Positions 55,435 to 64,000 of a stretch of 64,000 nt of DNA are shown here, one piece after another. The notes beneath the pieces are model-generated. The model had not been told where the DNA came from. It did no database searches and worked only from the letters and a program-made list of their open reading frames with translations. Each line of letters begins with the position of its first letter. Position 1 is the stretch's first letter. Source of the stretch: G963662905 sp963676725 (GTDB lineage: Bacteria > Bacteroidota > Bacteroidia > Bacteroidales > WRLA01); the NCBI GenBank assembly GCA_963676725.1, contig OY781463.1, forward strand, positions 2,480,001-2,544,000, given 5' to 3'. The position numbers and the translations under genes were made by a program.

Positions 55435-55690
55435 AGATTTCTCCCGCAGGATCTTCACTTCGTTTTGATCCCTTGGTCGAAAAGACAGGATTCGTTAGGG
55501 AGCAGACAAAAGTGGCGCGCGGACACAATAACTTTAAAATATATATGTCCGCGCGCCACTTTTGTCTATCTATATTTCACCATCTTGTCTTTTCGACTGA
55601 GGTCATTTTTCTTAGTTACAGTGTTTTATATTCTTTTTGATATAGAACACTCGTTAAATTACAAACATAAGATGACCGAGGGAGAAATCT
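55435..55690. repeat. 256-bp nested inverted repeat
   Basis: Outer arms AGATTTCTCCC (55435-55445) / GGGAGAAATCT (55680-55690). Middle arms TCGAAAAGACAGGAT and its near-complement. Inner arms of 22 bp, 55504-55525 and 55546-55567, are perfect complements containing GTGGCGCGCGGACA, around a 20-base AT-rich loop. The same three-level plan is present at 26526. A copy of the 51-bp repeat (55706-55756) follows. Confidence 0.85.
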
Positions 55691-55772
55691 AAAACAACAT
55701 TCATTGAAATATACTGAATTTCATTGCTTAGCCTAAGTACTCAATTGAACACCTCATTTATTTTAAAACTGC

Positions 55773-56779
55773 TTATAAGATACCTATAGGGCTAAGAGAA
55801 TAATGTTTTACACCATATTTAATAGTGTATAGATGCTCATTCATTTGATAATTATAATTACCAAAATACAGATGCTCATGCTCAACAATAAAACTAGATA
55901 AAACCCTGCCGTCTCCAGGGTTAATTTGATTTATAAATATTTGAGCTTGCTCCAGATAATAATTCCAATCATCAGGAGAAACGCAATTAGGATAATTCCC
56001 TTCAGCATCAGATACTGTACACCAAGCCCTATAATCTACTATATTATCATCAGGAAAGGGTCATTAGGGTTTAATAATTGGTCATAAAAAACGTCTATTG
56101 TTGCAGTAAAAACATTAGAATAATAAACATGCATTCCTGGAGGCAAAGTGCCTGAATGATCCGGATTCAATTTATTTTCCAATTCTGTTGTTCCATCACG
56201 GCCTATAAATTGACCTATATATGGACCACTACAAATACCTTGCCCCCCCAGAGCATACCACCACTCCCAGCTTTCAAAAGGATCGGGGGTATTGGCTGTA
56301 TAAACTCCAAAAACAGATCCCAAGCTAAGCTGTGCAATATTGTTTTGGACATTGACCAAACCCACATCACCAACACTAAAAGATTTGTTTTCTTCTTCTA
56401 TTGCGTGATAATGAACTGAGAGTTGATCCACCATCTGGTTCAGTACGTCATTGATCTCATCCAGTTCGGCTTCCTGGGAACTGTTTAACTGAAGGTAAAA
56501 ATAATCGGTATAATGCAGGTTCTTTTCGTGTTGGGCATCGCCTTGTGCATAATCGTAATTCAGGCTTGCTTCCATATTCCAAATAGCATCGTTCAGGCTC
56601 AAAGTTTCGTTGGATTTAAAATTTTGGTTTTGCAGTTTATCTTTAAACCCAAGTATCAATGCTTCTGTTTTTAAATCTTCATTACTTAAGGGTTCTGCGG
56701 TATTTTGCATTTCATCTTTCTTGCAGGAACTTAAGCCTGCGATTAAAATAATTGAGTATAGAAATACTTTATTTTTCAT
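55773..56779 (-). pseudogene. Lipoprotein gene with a frameshift near its 3' end
   Basis: The first frame (56779 to 56039, 246 residues) encodes a lipoprotein (lipobox LSSC at residues 16-19) with DEINDVLNQMVDQL and a Trp-rich segment. It ends NPNDPFLMII. In the -1 frame the sequence continues as PDDNIVDYRAWCTVSD through NYYLEQAQIFINQINPG to a stop at 55773, ~93 more residues with natural composition. One missing C in the CTTTCCTGATGA region near 56056 would restore DPFPDDN. It is a recent frameshift, a sequencing error or phase variation; function unknown. Confidence 0.75.
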
Positions 56780-56880
56780 TTTATTGGTTTTGAATATTTA
56801 AACTGATTTAATTGAATTTCCAGTTCAAGACCAACTATGTAGATCCGGTTGCAAAGTTGTATTTACCCTTAAACCTCTGA

Positions 56881-56890
56881 GGGGGGGGGG
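56881..56890. repeat. Homopolymer of ten G
   Basis: An uninterrupted G10 tract about 100 bases upstream of the lipoprotein start at 56779, in an otherwise AT-rich promoter region. Such tracts mutate by slippage and can alter promoter spacing. Confidence 0.7.
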
Positions 56891-57022
56891 TATTTATATA
56901 CTATAAATCCAGGTTGATTCACTTCTATTATCTTTATTAACTTTTGTATTTCGTGCTAAGTGCATACAAAACTACATAATTATTTGTATTAGAACAACAC
57001 ATTTTAAATCAAATCGATATAT

Positions 57023-57163
57023 TTATTGCTTCACCCATTTCCCACTCTCGGCAAAGCCAGTAGCATTGAAAACTTTATAAACATAGGTGCCGCAAGGCAA
57101 AGCAGAAGTATTGATGATATTAGCATTTCCTCTTATTTGTTGGCTGATTATGAGCTTCCCTCC
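57023..57163 (-). pseudogene. 3' fragment of a T9SS sorting-domain gene
   Basis: About 46 codons matching the end of the protein at 53875 (GKLIISQQIRGNANI to the C-terminal GKWVKQ). The match starts abruptly at 57163 and continues 33 bases past the stop (174-bp repeat 56990-57163). No upstream part of the gene is present, so it is a relic from duplication or deletion. The remainder of 57164-57745 holds a short interspersed repeat (57289) and a REP-like GGAGGGAGGAGAAATTT at 57629, with no gene. Confidence 0.85.
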
Positions 57164-57745
57164 TGTATATCACGGTTAATTTTAGCTAATAAATTTTTTG
57201 CAGGGTGATGTGTGTAGAAGACATGTGGTGAGATGTTTAACGGGACATTAGACCCCTCTAGGGTCGGTTTTTGTTGTTGTTGTTATTTCTATAAACATTC
57301 AATCCCTCCGGGATTGTTTTGGTTTTTGTTGCAGGCTTACAGCCTGAAAAATAGTGCAATAGACGAAAATCCGTAATTCCAAATTATATAGATGGTAAAC
57401 CAAACACTGATTTTCTTTCGTCAAATTCAATCATCCCTAATAATGGATCAAAAACCAATCCCGAAGATAAGGCCATATGGCTATGCAAAATCAAACCCAG
57501 AATGGGTGGCATTATAATTTGACAACCAACGATTTTGGTGTATTTGAAATACAAAACCTGTCCTTAAAATAATCACGCTATCCTTTTAACATTATTATTA
57601 CCAATAGGTTATTCTTTATTGCGGCGACCGGAGGGAGGAGAAATTTAAATATTCCGGAACAAATAGGTAAAAATACCTAACTACCGACCTCATTAAGTGC
57701 ATAATACTTAAAATTTTAAACGATGAAACGGGAAAATTCATGGCA

Positions 57746-57770
57746 TAAAAAAACCCCGCGAGAAGCGAGG
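57746..57770 (-). terminator. Intrinsic terminator after tRNA-Ser
   Basis: On the minus strand CCTCGC-TTCTC-GCGGGG (one G-T pair) followed by seven T, just downstream of the tRNA-Ser 3' end. Confidence 0.8.
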
Positions 57771-57782
57771 TGAATTTTTGGT

Positions 57783-57870
<88 letters not shown>

Positions 57871-58015
57871 AAAGGTTTTAAGAGCTTTCTTCAATCTGTT
57901 GACCTTGGTCAAACAGGGCTGCAAAAATAGAGATAATTCCACAATTCACAAATATTTTTTTCTGCTTTTGCGAAAAAAATTTCAGCAGTAGAATAAAAGA
58001 CAGGAAAAATACAGC

Positions 58016-59194
58016 TTATTCATCTGATTTACAAGGCAAACTGATTCTAATCTGAGCTCCTTTATTGGCATTTTCGATGATTAGCCTGCCATGATGTGCA
58101 TCAACAACCAATTTTGCCAGAATTAAGCCCAGACCAACACCAGCAGCTTTAGTAAGCATCTGATCATTTTCGGCAGCCTCATTAATAGCCATCAGTTTTT
58201 TCTGACTGAAACCCGGACCAAAATCCTTTACTAAAATATGGGTATAATGATTCTCTGTATAGGCCTGAAAATTAATTGTTTTCGCTTTTGGAGAAGCCAT
58301 TACGGCATTTGTAACTATTTTTGTAAGTGCAGCTACTATTAATTCTTCATCAGCATAAAGTTTGATATTCTTGGGGGAAAAGCGCTTGTTGATGTATACA
58401 CGTTTTTCATTTCTTAAGGCCGTTGACTCATATAGGGATTGCTTTATCAGCAAATCAATTTCAATATAAGTATATTTCAGTTCCCTTTGACCTGCACGAA
58501 GATTTGTAATCATTAGGGCAGTATCAGCTAACCGGCTCAGTCTTTTTGCCGAATAATGCAAATAACTTACGGCAGCTTTTTGATCGTCGTTTGTAAGAGT
58601 TTCTTCCACAATATCAACAAAGCCCAAAATACCGTTTAGTGGAGTCCTCAAATCCCGCGATAATAAGTTTAAAAAGTCACTCTTCGCATCGTCGAGACGA
58701 TTTAATTGCTTGTGAAGGGAATGTGCTTCCTTATTTTGTTTGGTTATTTGTTGCTGTAGGTCTTCGAGTTGATTTCGATACGAGCTATTTTCTGCTTGCA
58801 GCTGTTTACATCTTTTTATCAGCCGCAATTGACTCAATATCCTTGTTGTCAGCTCTTTTCTATTAAAAGGCTTTGTAATATAATCATTTGCCCCGGCATT
58901 GAAACCTTCCAGAACACTGGCTTTATCTGAGCGAGCCGATAAAAAGATCACAGGAATCTCCTGCAAATTAGCTTGTGAGCGAATGCGTCGACATACTTCA
59001 ATCCCATCCATTTGGGGCATCATAACATCGAGAAGCACCAGATCTGTTTGCTCATTAAGTATTCTTAAGGCTTCTTCGCCGCTGGAAGCAAATGAAGTTC
59101 GAAAGCCCTCTTCCCGAAGCATTGTTCCCAAAACCTGAAGGTTTTTTTCGAGATCATCTACAATTAAGATTCTATAATCGTCTGTTTTCATCAT
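58016..59194 (-). CDS. Response regulator fused to a histidine-less kinase core
   Basis: 392 residues. A receiver domain (1-~125) has the acidic pair DD at 13-14, phospho-acceptor Asp56 in LVLLDVMMPQMDG, and Lys108 in ITKPF. A coiled coil (~127-172) leads to a HisKA-like helix hairpin where the usual H in S-H-E-L-R-T-P is replaced: LLSRDLRTPLNGILG, with Arg180. The ATPase domain has an N box (TNAVMASPKA), G1 (DFGPGF) and G2 (GVGLGLILAKLV). Without the histidine it cannot autophosphorylate conventionally; it may act as an allosteric pseudokinase or a phosphate sink. Its start overlaps the stop of the upstream kinase by 23 bases, so the two form one signalling unit. Confidence 0.88.
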   Translation of the reverse strand: MMKTDDYRILIVDDLEKNLQVLGTMLREEGFRTSFASSGEEALRILNEQTDLVLLDVMMPQMDGIEVCRRIRSQANLQEIPVIFLSARSDKASVLEGFNAGANDYITKPFNRKELTTRILSQLRLIKRCKQLQAENSSYRNQLEDLQQQITKQNKEAHSLHKQLNRLDDAKSDFLNLLSRDLRTPLNGILGFVDIVEETLTNDDQKAAVSYLHYSAKRLSRLADTALMITNLRAGQRELKYTYIEIDLLIKQSLYESTALRNEKRVYINKRFSPKNIKLYADEELIVAALTKIVTNAVMASPKAKTINFQAYTENHYTHILVKDFGPGFSQKKLMAINEAAENDQMLTKAAGVGLGLILAKLVVDAHHGRLIIENANKGAQIRISLPCKSDE

Positions 59195-61958
59195 AGGTAT
59201 CCGATGATAGCTTTCGGATTAATTCCGGATAAGATCTTAGATGCTTTTTAATATTTCTAATATCATAATCTTCAGAATAAAACAATAAATTCTTGCCATA
59301 AACCACTAATTCCTCAAGGTCAAGTGATTCCCCTTCAGCAACAATTTTATGTCCAAAAGCAATAATTTCTTCTATGTCGTTATTTATCTGTGCATTACTC
59401 CAGTCATTCAATAGATCGTCTTGAAGCAATGATGTAAATTTAGCACTTTTTTTCTTATCAAACTTCAATGTTTGAAATCTTTTCTTTGCATTATTCTCAG
59501 AAAAATCTTCAATATCATCATTATCATCCTGTTTTTCAGTGTTTTTCAAGCGAACAGGCTGGTTATTTGTATTCTCAGTATATTTAAGTCCATAAAGCTG
59601 AACGGTAAAAGTAGAACCCTTTCCGGGGATGCTCTCAACATTTATATCTCCTCCCATCATGTCAATAATCTGACGGATAATGCTTAAGCCCAGACCTGCT
59701 CCTTGTTCCCGCTGGCCATTTTCATCAGGAATCTGCTCAAAAGCTTCAAATATTAATCCCATTTGCTCCGGAGCAATTCCGCGACCTGTATCTGTTACCT
59801 TTATTTCAAGATCCACAAGGTGACCGGGTTTCTTGCTTTTTTCACATTTAACAAAAATCCCCACACTGCCTTCACTTGTATATTTGATACTGTTGCTCAC
59901 AAGGTTTGTTACGATTTGCCTCAAACGAATCTCATCCAAAAATATCATTTTGCCCATACATTGATCCAGATTGTAATTGATATTTATGGTTTTATTATCG
60001 GGAATAAGAACATCAAAGGAAGGCATAAGTTCAAGAAGTAATTGATAAACAGATACTTCTTTATTTTTATTGATCAGGATTCTACCTGCATCAATGGCCG
60101 ACTTTTCGAGCAAATCACTAATAAGCTGAAACAATACATGGGCACTTTTTTGGATATACCCAAGATGCTTCTTATTTACTGGATTTACTAAATGAGCATC
60201 CAAAATTTCTGTATACCCCAGCAAAGTTGTAAGAGGGGTGCGTAACTCATGGGAAATATTGGCCAAAAAACTTGATTTAGCCATACTTGCAGCTTCGGCA
60301 TCGTCACGAGCATTGCTCAGGTCGGTAAGCAATTCTTTGATATTGCTTATATCCCTTACGATTGCAAGAACACGAATTTCATCAATTGCAATAAAACGAA
60401 TTTCATAAGTCCTGATATCATTATCGATAAAAAACTCATATTCATGTGTTTCAACCTTTTTACTGATTAAAGCTTTATTAATAATCTCCAGAAATACATT
60501 TGCAACATCAGACGAAAAGAAAGACGAAATAGGCTTTCCGATAAATGTATCAACGGGAATTGCCGGCTGTGCATAGCCACCGCTTCTAAAATCGAGATAA
60601 ACGCCATCTTTATCCACAACAAAAATCATATCAGGAATCGCCTGCACAATGGCCATATTCATGGCTTCACTATCATTTAAGGCCTTTCCATATTTTATTC
60701 TCATAATGGATCCGGCAAGCAAATTGCTAATAAGTCGAAATAGGGGAATTAAAGCGGACTTAAAAGTACGTTGAGGGCGAACAAAATCAAAACCAGCAAA
60801 CCCAATAATCTGATCTCCAAATAATAAAGGCAGTACAATCAGGGACTTAATTTGCTGCTGTTCCAGATAGGCTTTTTCATAACTTGCACTCTCATCAAGC
60901 AATTCAATATGATTAATAATAATTTTTTTATCCTTTTGAAGGCGCTCCATCCACCACTTCATTTCACAGGTCGGAATGTCCTGTAAATCTTTTTTTACAG
61001 ACAAAACTCCCTCTTGGCACCATTCAAACGTATTGCTAGTGAGCGACATATCATCGTTAAACTGAAAAATATAACTACGGTCTGCTTCAAAAAACCGCCC
61101 CATTCCCTCTACTACACTTTGTATTCCTATTTCAATTTTTGCAGAAGGATATTTCACCAGCTCATTGGCCATATTCATGCTAAATTCCAGAAAACGCTGT
61201 TTTTGTATACTTTCCTGTTCCACCTGATGCTGTTTCGCAATATCCATTGTGCTCCCGAGAATATAGGCCTCCCCATTCAGGTAAACATACTTTTTGTTGA
61301 GCAGAAGATAATGATTCACTCCGTCGCTATCAGGTATTTCAAAATGATCTGTACTGCTCATTAGCTCCCTGTCCCATAATTTTTGATCGACGAGCCGCAT
61401 TTGACTCCGTACATCCGGAGGTACATTTGCTTCAATAATTCCCTGATGTGGATTATTATAAGCTTTAAGCCCATAAAATTCGGAAAATGATTTATTAAAA
61501 ACGATATACGAGCCTGATCTATTTTTCAAAAATACCATACCTGGCAGGTGATCCACAACATGTTGCAAAAAAACATAGGAGCCTTGCCCGGCAATTTTAA
61601 TCATCACAAAATAATAATCCCCAAATTCTGCTTTATGAATTTCCAGAGAATAATACTGACTCAATTTCAGACGTTCTGGTCCGCAGTAGCACATAAATAT
61701 TGTTCGCTTTAAAGCCAGCATTCGCTTAAAGGAAGAAAAATATTGTAATTTTTCATTCAAAAAGAGTTTATGTAGTGGTTTTTGAATCAAATCTACCGGA
61801 TTGGATTTCAGCATAGTAGCTGCTTTATTGTTCATAGAACAAATCACCCCCTGATCATCACATAAAATACAGGCATCCATAAGTTGAGAAAACAAAAAAC
61901 CTATATTATTCTGCAGAACATCAGTAGCAGGCTTTGAAGCATCGATATTATTATTCAT
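59172..61958 (-). CDS. Multi-PAS/GAF sensor histidine kinase with HPt-like tail
   Basis: 928 residues, no membrane segment. Domains: PAS (~15-125), PAS (~130-245), GAF (~255-415), PAS (~425-540), HisKA with the conserved box FLANISHELRTPLTTLLGY (His near 569), HATPase with N box NLVSNSIKYTSEG, G1 VTDTGRGIAPEQ and G2 QGAGLGLSIIRQI, and a helical C-terminal ~100 residues. That tail includes IIAFGHKIVAEGESLDLEEL, which looks like a histidine phosphotransfer (HPt) domain. A cytoplasmic sensor with four input modules and an internal HPt is expected to pass phosphate to the receiver of the next gene (Asp56). Confidence 0.92.
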   Translation of the reverse strand: MNNNIDASKPATDVLQNNIGFLFSQLMDACILCDDQGVICSMNNKAATMLKSNPVDLIQKPLHKLFLNEKLQYFSSFKRMLALKRTIFMCYCGPERLKLSQYYSLEIHKAEFGDYYFVMIKIAGQGSYVFLQHVVDHLPGMVFLKNRSGSYIVFNKSFSEFYGLKAYNNPHQGIIEANVPPDVRSQMRLVDQKLWDRELMSSTDHFEIPDSDGVNHYLLLNKKYVYLNGEAYILGSTMDIAKQHQVEQESIQKQRFLEFSMNMANELVKYPSAKIEIGIQSVVEGMGRFFEADRSYIFQFNDDMSLTSNTFEWCQEGVLSVKKDLQDIPTCEMKWWMERLQKDKKIIINHIELLDESASYEKAYLEQQQIKSLIVLPLLFGDQIIGFAGFDFVRPQRTFKSALIPLFRLISNLLAGSIMRIKYGKALNDSEAMNMAIVQAIPDMIFVVDKDGVYLDFRSGGYAQPAIPVDTFIGKPISSFFSSDVANVFLEIINKALISKKVETHEYEFFIDNDIRTYEIRFIAIDEIRVLAIVRDISNIKELLTDLSNARDDAEAASMAKSSFLANISHELRTPLTTLLGYTEILDAHLVNPVNKKHLGYIQKSAHVLFQLISDLLEKSAIDAGRILINKNKEVSVYQLLLELMPSFDVLIPDNKTININYNLDQCMGKMIFLDEIRLRQIVTNLVSNSIKYTSEGSVGIFVKCEKSKKPGHLVDLEIKVTDTGRGIAPEQMGLIFEAFEQIPDENGQREQGAGLGLSIIRQIIDMMGGDINVESIPGKGSTFTVQLYGLKYTENTNNQPVRLKNTEKQDDNDDIEDFSENNAKKRFQTLKFDKKKSAKFTSLLQDDLLNDWSNAQINNDIEEIIAFGHKIVAEGESLDLEELVVYGKNLLFYSEDYDIRNIKKHLRSYPELIRKLSSDTYDENRRL

Positions 61959-62076
61959 AGTTTCTTACTCTTTTTTATGCGATGGAAGCAGCAGGAATCA
62001 CATCAGCTAATCAAAATTAAACAATTTCGTTAAATATCCTGCCTAAAAACAAAGCCCCCAAAAAGCGAATACAAAT

Positions 62077-62113
62077 AAAAAACCGCTTCCTATTAGTACA
62101 GGAAGCGGTTTTT
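62077..62113 (-). terminator. Bidirectional intrinsic terminator
   Basis: ACCGCTTCCT pairs with AGGAAGCGGT around an 8-base loop, flanked by A on one side and T on the other. It ends the AraC-type gene (minus strand). Confidence 0.88.
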
Positions 62114-62134
62114 CAAGATATTAAAACCTATTGA

Positions 62135-62548
62135 TTAACGCAGGCGATCAGAATTTCGAACAGCCTTTGCATATTCATAAGGAGTCATCCCTGTAAAACG
62201 CTTAAAACTGTTATAAAAAGCCATTCTGTTGTTGAAACCAGATTCACGGGCAACGTCCTCGATAAGAACTTTTTTATCGCGATTTGCTTCAAGAATCCTT
62301 TTTGCTTCCTTAATCCTGTATTTATTGATGAATGTGGAGAAATTCATCTTCAGGTTTTCATTAATAACCTGAGAAAGGTAAGCTTTATTGGTGTTGAATT
62401 GTTGTGCAAGATCCTTTATGGTTAAATTTGGATCCAAAAAGGGCTTTTCGCCTACTACATACTCAATCAGGTTAATGGTAAGACTGAGTTTTTGTTTGTC
62501 GGATAAGTTCGAATTACGATACTTATCATCAAATGCGTCTAATAACAT
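62135..62548 (-). CDS. Short AraC-family DNA-binding protein
   Basis: 137 residues. Apart from ~35 N-terminal residues the whole protein is an AraC-type pair of helix-turn-helix motifs: LTIKDLAQQFNTNKAYLSQV and IEDVARESGFNNRMAFYNSF, closing GMTPYEYAKAVR. It has no sensor domain. Sequence is close to the C-terminal part of the regulators at 30425 and 36359. It could be a stand-alone output regulator for the kinase/receiver pair just downstream, or a truncated relative (both inference). Confidence 0.85.
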   Translation of the reverse strand: MLLDAFDDKYRNSNLSDKQKLSLTINLIEYVVGEKPFLDPNLTIKDLAQQFNTNKAYLSQVINENLKMNFSTFINKYRIKEAKRILEANRDKKVLIEDVARESGFNNRMAFYNSFKRFTGMTPYEYAKAVRNSDRLR

Positions 62549-62881
62549 AACTTTTTTCTTTAATTAAAAATTTATTTTTTTGGTTTAAATGTTCTTATGC
62601 AAATATCGGTAGTGATTTCTTTATAGCAAAATTTATTTACAAGTATTTTTTAAATAATTAGATGTTTTTTAGACCTAATTTTACGTTGACGTAATAATGT
62701 AGCCAATTATTGGTACAATTTTGTCCAATTATTAAGCGTATACTTAATGTATTTGTACATTGATGGTGGTTTATCATCAAATTTTTACTATAATTAGGCG
62801 TAAATTTTAAGCTATAGCTGCAAGGCAAAGATTGATCATTATTTATTTTCCTTATTATGAATAATATACGAACTTTGTACC
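62549..62881. other. Divergent intergenic region, no gene
   Basis: 333 bases of AT-rich sequence between the AraC-type gene and pdxB, with a partial palindrome TTACGTTGACGTAA. It must hold both promoters, but I cannot place a strict TAnnTTTG box: GAACTTTG just before pdxB and GATATTTG near 62604 are one mismatch away. Confidence 0.5.
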
Positions 62882-64000
62882 ATGAAAATACTCATCGACA
62901 AATATATTCCCTTTCTAAATGGAGTCCTTGAAGCCTATGCAGATATTAGCTACAAGGCTCCTGAACAGATCAACAAGGACACAGTTCAGGATGCTGATGC
63001 CCTTATAATACGCACTCGAACTAAAATAAATAAGGAACTCCTCCATTCATCCAAAGTCCGTTTTATTGCCAGCGCAACTATAGGCACCGACCATATCGAC
63101 AAGCGCTATTGTACAGATAATCTTATACATTGGGAAAATGCCTCAGGATGCAACTCACAATCTGTTAATGAGTATGTTACGCAAATAATACTGCAATGGA
63201 TGAACTCCAAAAAAAAAGAAGCAAAGGATTTGCATGCAGGCATAATTGGAGTAGGGAATGTAGGTAAAAAACTAAAAAACACGCTAGAGACCCTAGGAAT
63301 GAAAGTAAGCACATGCGACCCTCCCCGAGCAGAGCAGGAAGCAGATTTTGAGCATAGCTCAATGGAAGAAATATTTCACAACTGCCACATTATCAGCTTT
63401 CATGTTCCACTCTCATATACAGGCCCCAATGCAACCCACCATATGTTAAACCATCAATTGCTCCAATATACACAAGATAGGGATTGCCTTTTAATCAATA
63501 CTTCAAGGGGAGAAGTGCTCGAAGGAAAACTACTATTGAAACAATGTGAAAAGTATAAAAGCTTTGATATTGCACTCGATGTATGGGAAAACGAACCCAA
63601 TATTTCTCAACAGCTATTAAAAAAATGTTTTTTTGCAAGTCCACATATAGCCGGATATTCTGCCGACGGCAAGGCCAAAGGATCGGAAATGTCTGTTCAG
63701 GCTTTAGCAAGATTTTATCAGTTGCCACTCACAAACTGGACGGTTACCAAGATTCCTCAGCACAGCAATAGGCATATTTTCATTCCTAATGACACAATGA
63801 AGCATGAGGAAAGTATTGCCTATGCGATGCAAAAGACCTATAATATTTGGAATGATTGCGAAGCTTTAAATGCTCAAGCCAATAGGTTTGAGCAAATTCG
63901 CGCACATTATCCAATTCGCAGAGAATTCAAGCATTTTTGTGTAGAATTAGAAAAAACTGATACTGTATTAATGCAAAAACTTGTTAATGTGGGATTTAAG
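62882..64000 (+). CDS. pdxB: Erythronate-4-phosphate dehydrogenase (partial at window end)
   Basis: 373 codons without a stop before the window ends. It starts MKILIDKYIPFLNGVLE, typical of PdxB. Substrate-binding residues in RTRTKIN, then FIASATIGTDHID; NAD-binding loop GIIGVGNVGKKL near residue 120; catalytic Arg in INTSRGEV, the Glu in DVWENEP and the His in SPHIAGYS. The PdxB C-terminal extension begins near residue 290. It oxidises 4-phosphoerythronate in the pyridoxal 5'-phosphate pathway (DXP-dependent route). Stop codon lies beyond 64000. Confidence 0.95.
   Translation, partial: MKILIDKYIPFLNGVLEAYADISYKAPEQINKDTVQDADALIIRTRTKINKELLHSSKVRFIASATIGTDHIDKRYCTDNLIHWENASGCNSQSVNEYVTQIILQWMNSKKKEAKDLHAGIIGVGNVGKKLKNTLETLGMKVSTCDPPRAEQEADFEHSSMEEIFHNCHIISFHVPLSYTGPNATHHMLNHQLLQYTQDRDCLLINTSRGEVLEGKLLLKQCEKYKSFDIALDVWENEPNISQQLLKKCFFASPHIAGYSADGKAKGSEMSVQALARFYQLPLTNWTVTKIPQHSNRHIFIPNDTMKHEESIAYAMQKTYNIWNDCEALNAQANRFEQIRAHYPIRREFKHFCVELEKTDTVLMQKLVNVGFK

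Noticed and set aside
55465..55692. 75-codon plus-strand frame in the inverted repeat
   Set aside because: It is an accidental frame across the palindrome with atypical composition.

Overview
The window is a piece of a Bacteroidetes chromosome, probably of a Bacteroidales or Marinilabiliales-like marine or sediment organism (the lineage is inference). The signs are many very large secreted proteins with type IX secretion (T9SS) C-terminal sorting domains, membrane-anchored TPR/AraC regulators, a DUF6377-type regulator, the promoter signature TTG-N19-TAnnTTTG, and A-rich leaders in place of strong Shine-Dalgarno sites.

Positions 1-16.6 kb look like the right part of an integrated mobile element. 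All genes point right (two secreted proteins, five small mostly membrane proteins, a polyvalent ADP-ribosyltransferase-type protein, an orphan N6-adenine methylase, a giant SNF2-type helicase, a lysine-rich protein and a RadA-like ATPase). They meet a convergent tyrosine integrase that sits at the 3' side of a tRNA-Pro gene. Three of these proteins end in the same Leu/Lys/Met tail, encoded with different synonymous codons. A tract of 10 A followed by an inverted repeat may join the lysine-rich protein to the ATPase by frameshifting. No relaxase, coupling protein, capsid or terminase is in view, so phage versus conjugative element cannot be decided.

Positions 17-26 kb hold a damaged IS4-family insertion that cuts a sorting-domain fragment, a lipoprotein with two Cache-like modules, and a secreted protein of about 2050 residues.

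Positions 27-43 kb carry three paralogous cassettes. Each has a membrane regulator gene upstream, a secreted T9SS protein of 800-890 residues, a hairpin, and a 69-77 residue Gly-rich protein with a C-terminal membrane tail. The 3' parts of cassettes 1 and 2 are almost identical in DNA, while the N-terminal domains differ (beta-helix versus GLUG repeats). This suggests gene conversion at the 3' ends and exchange of exposed domains.

Positions 43-53 kb hold a GH3 glycosidase and a five-gene minus-strand operon in which an RsbW-like kinase, a protein with three tandem ABC substrate-binding domains, a STAS-domain fusion, a permease and an ATPase overlap or abut. This looks like an ABC importer wired to partner-switching signalling.

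Positions 53-64 kb contain decaying secreted or lipoprotein genes among interspersed palindromic repeats, a tRNA-Ser, a two-gene sensor kinase/response regulator pair whose second member lacks the phospho-accepting histidine, a short AraC regulator, and the start of pdxB.
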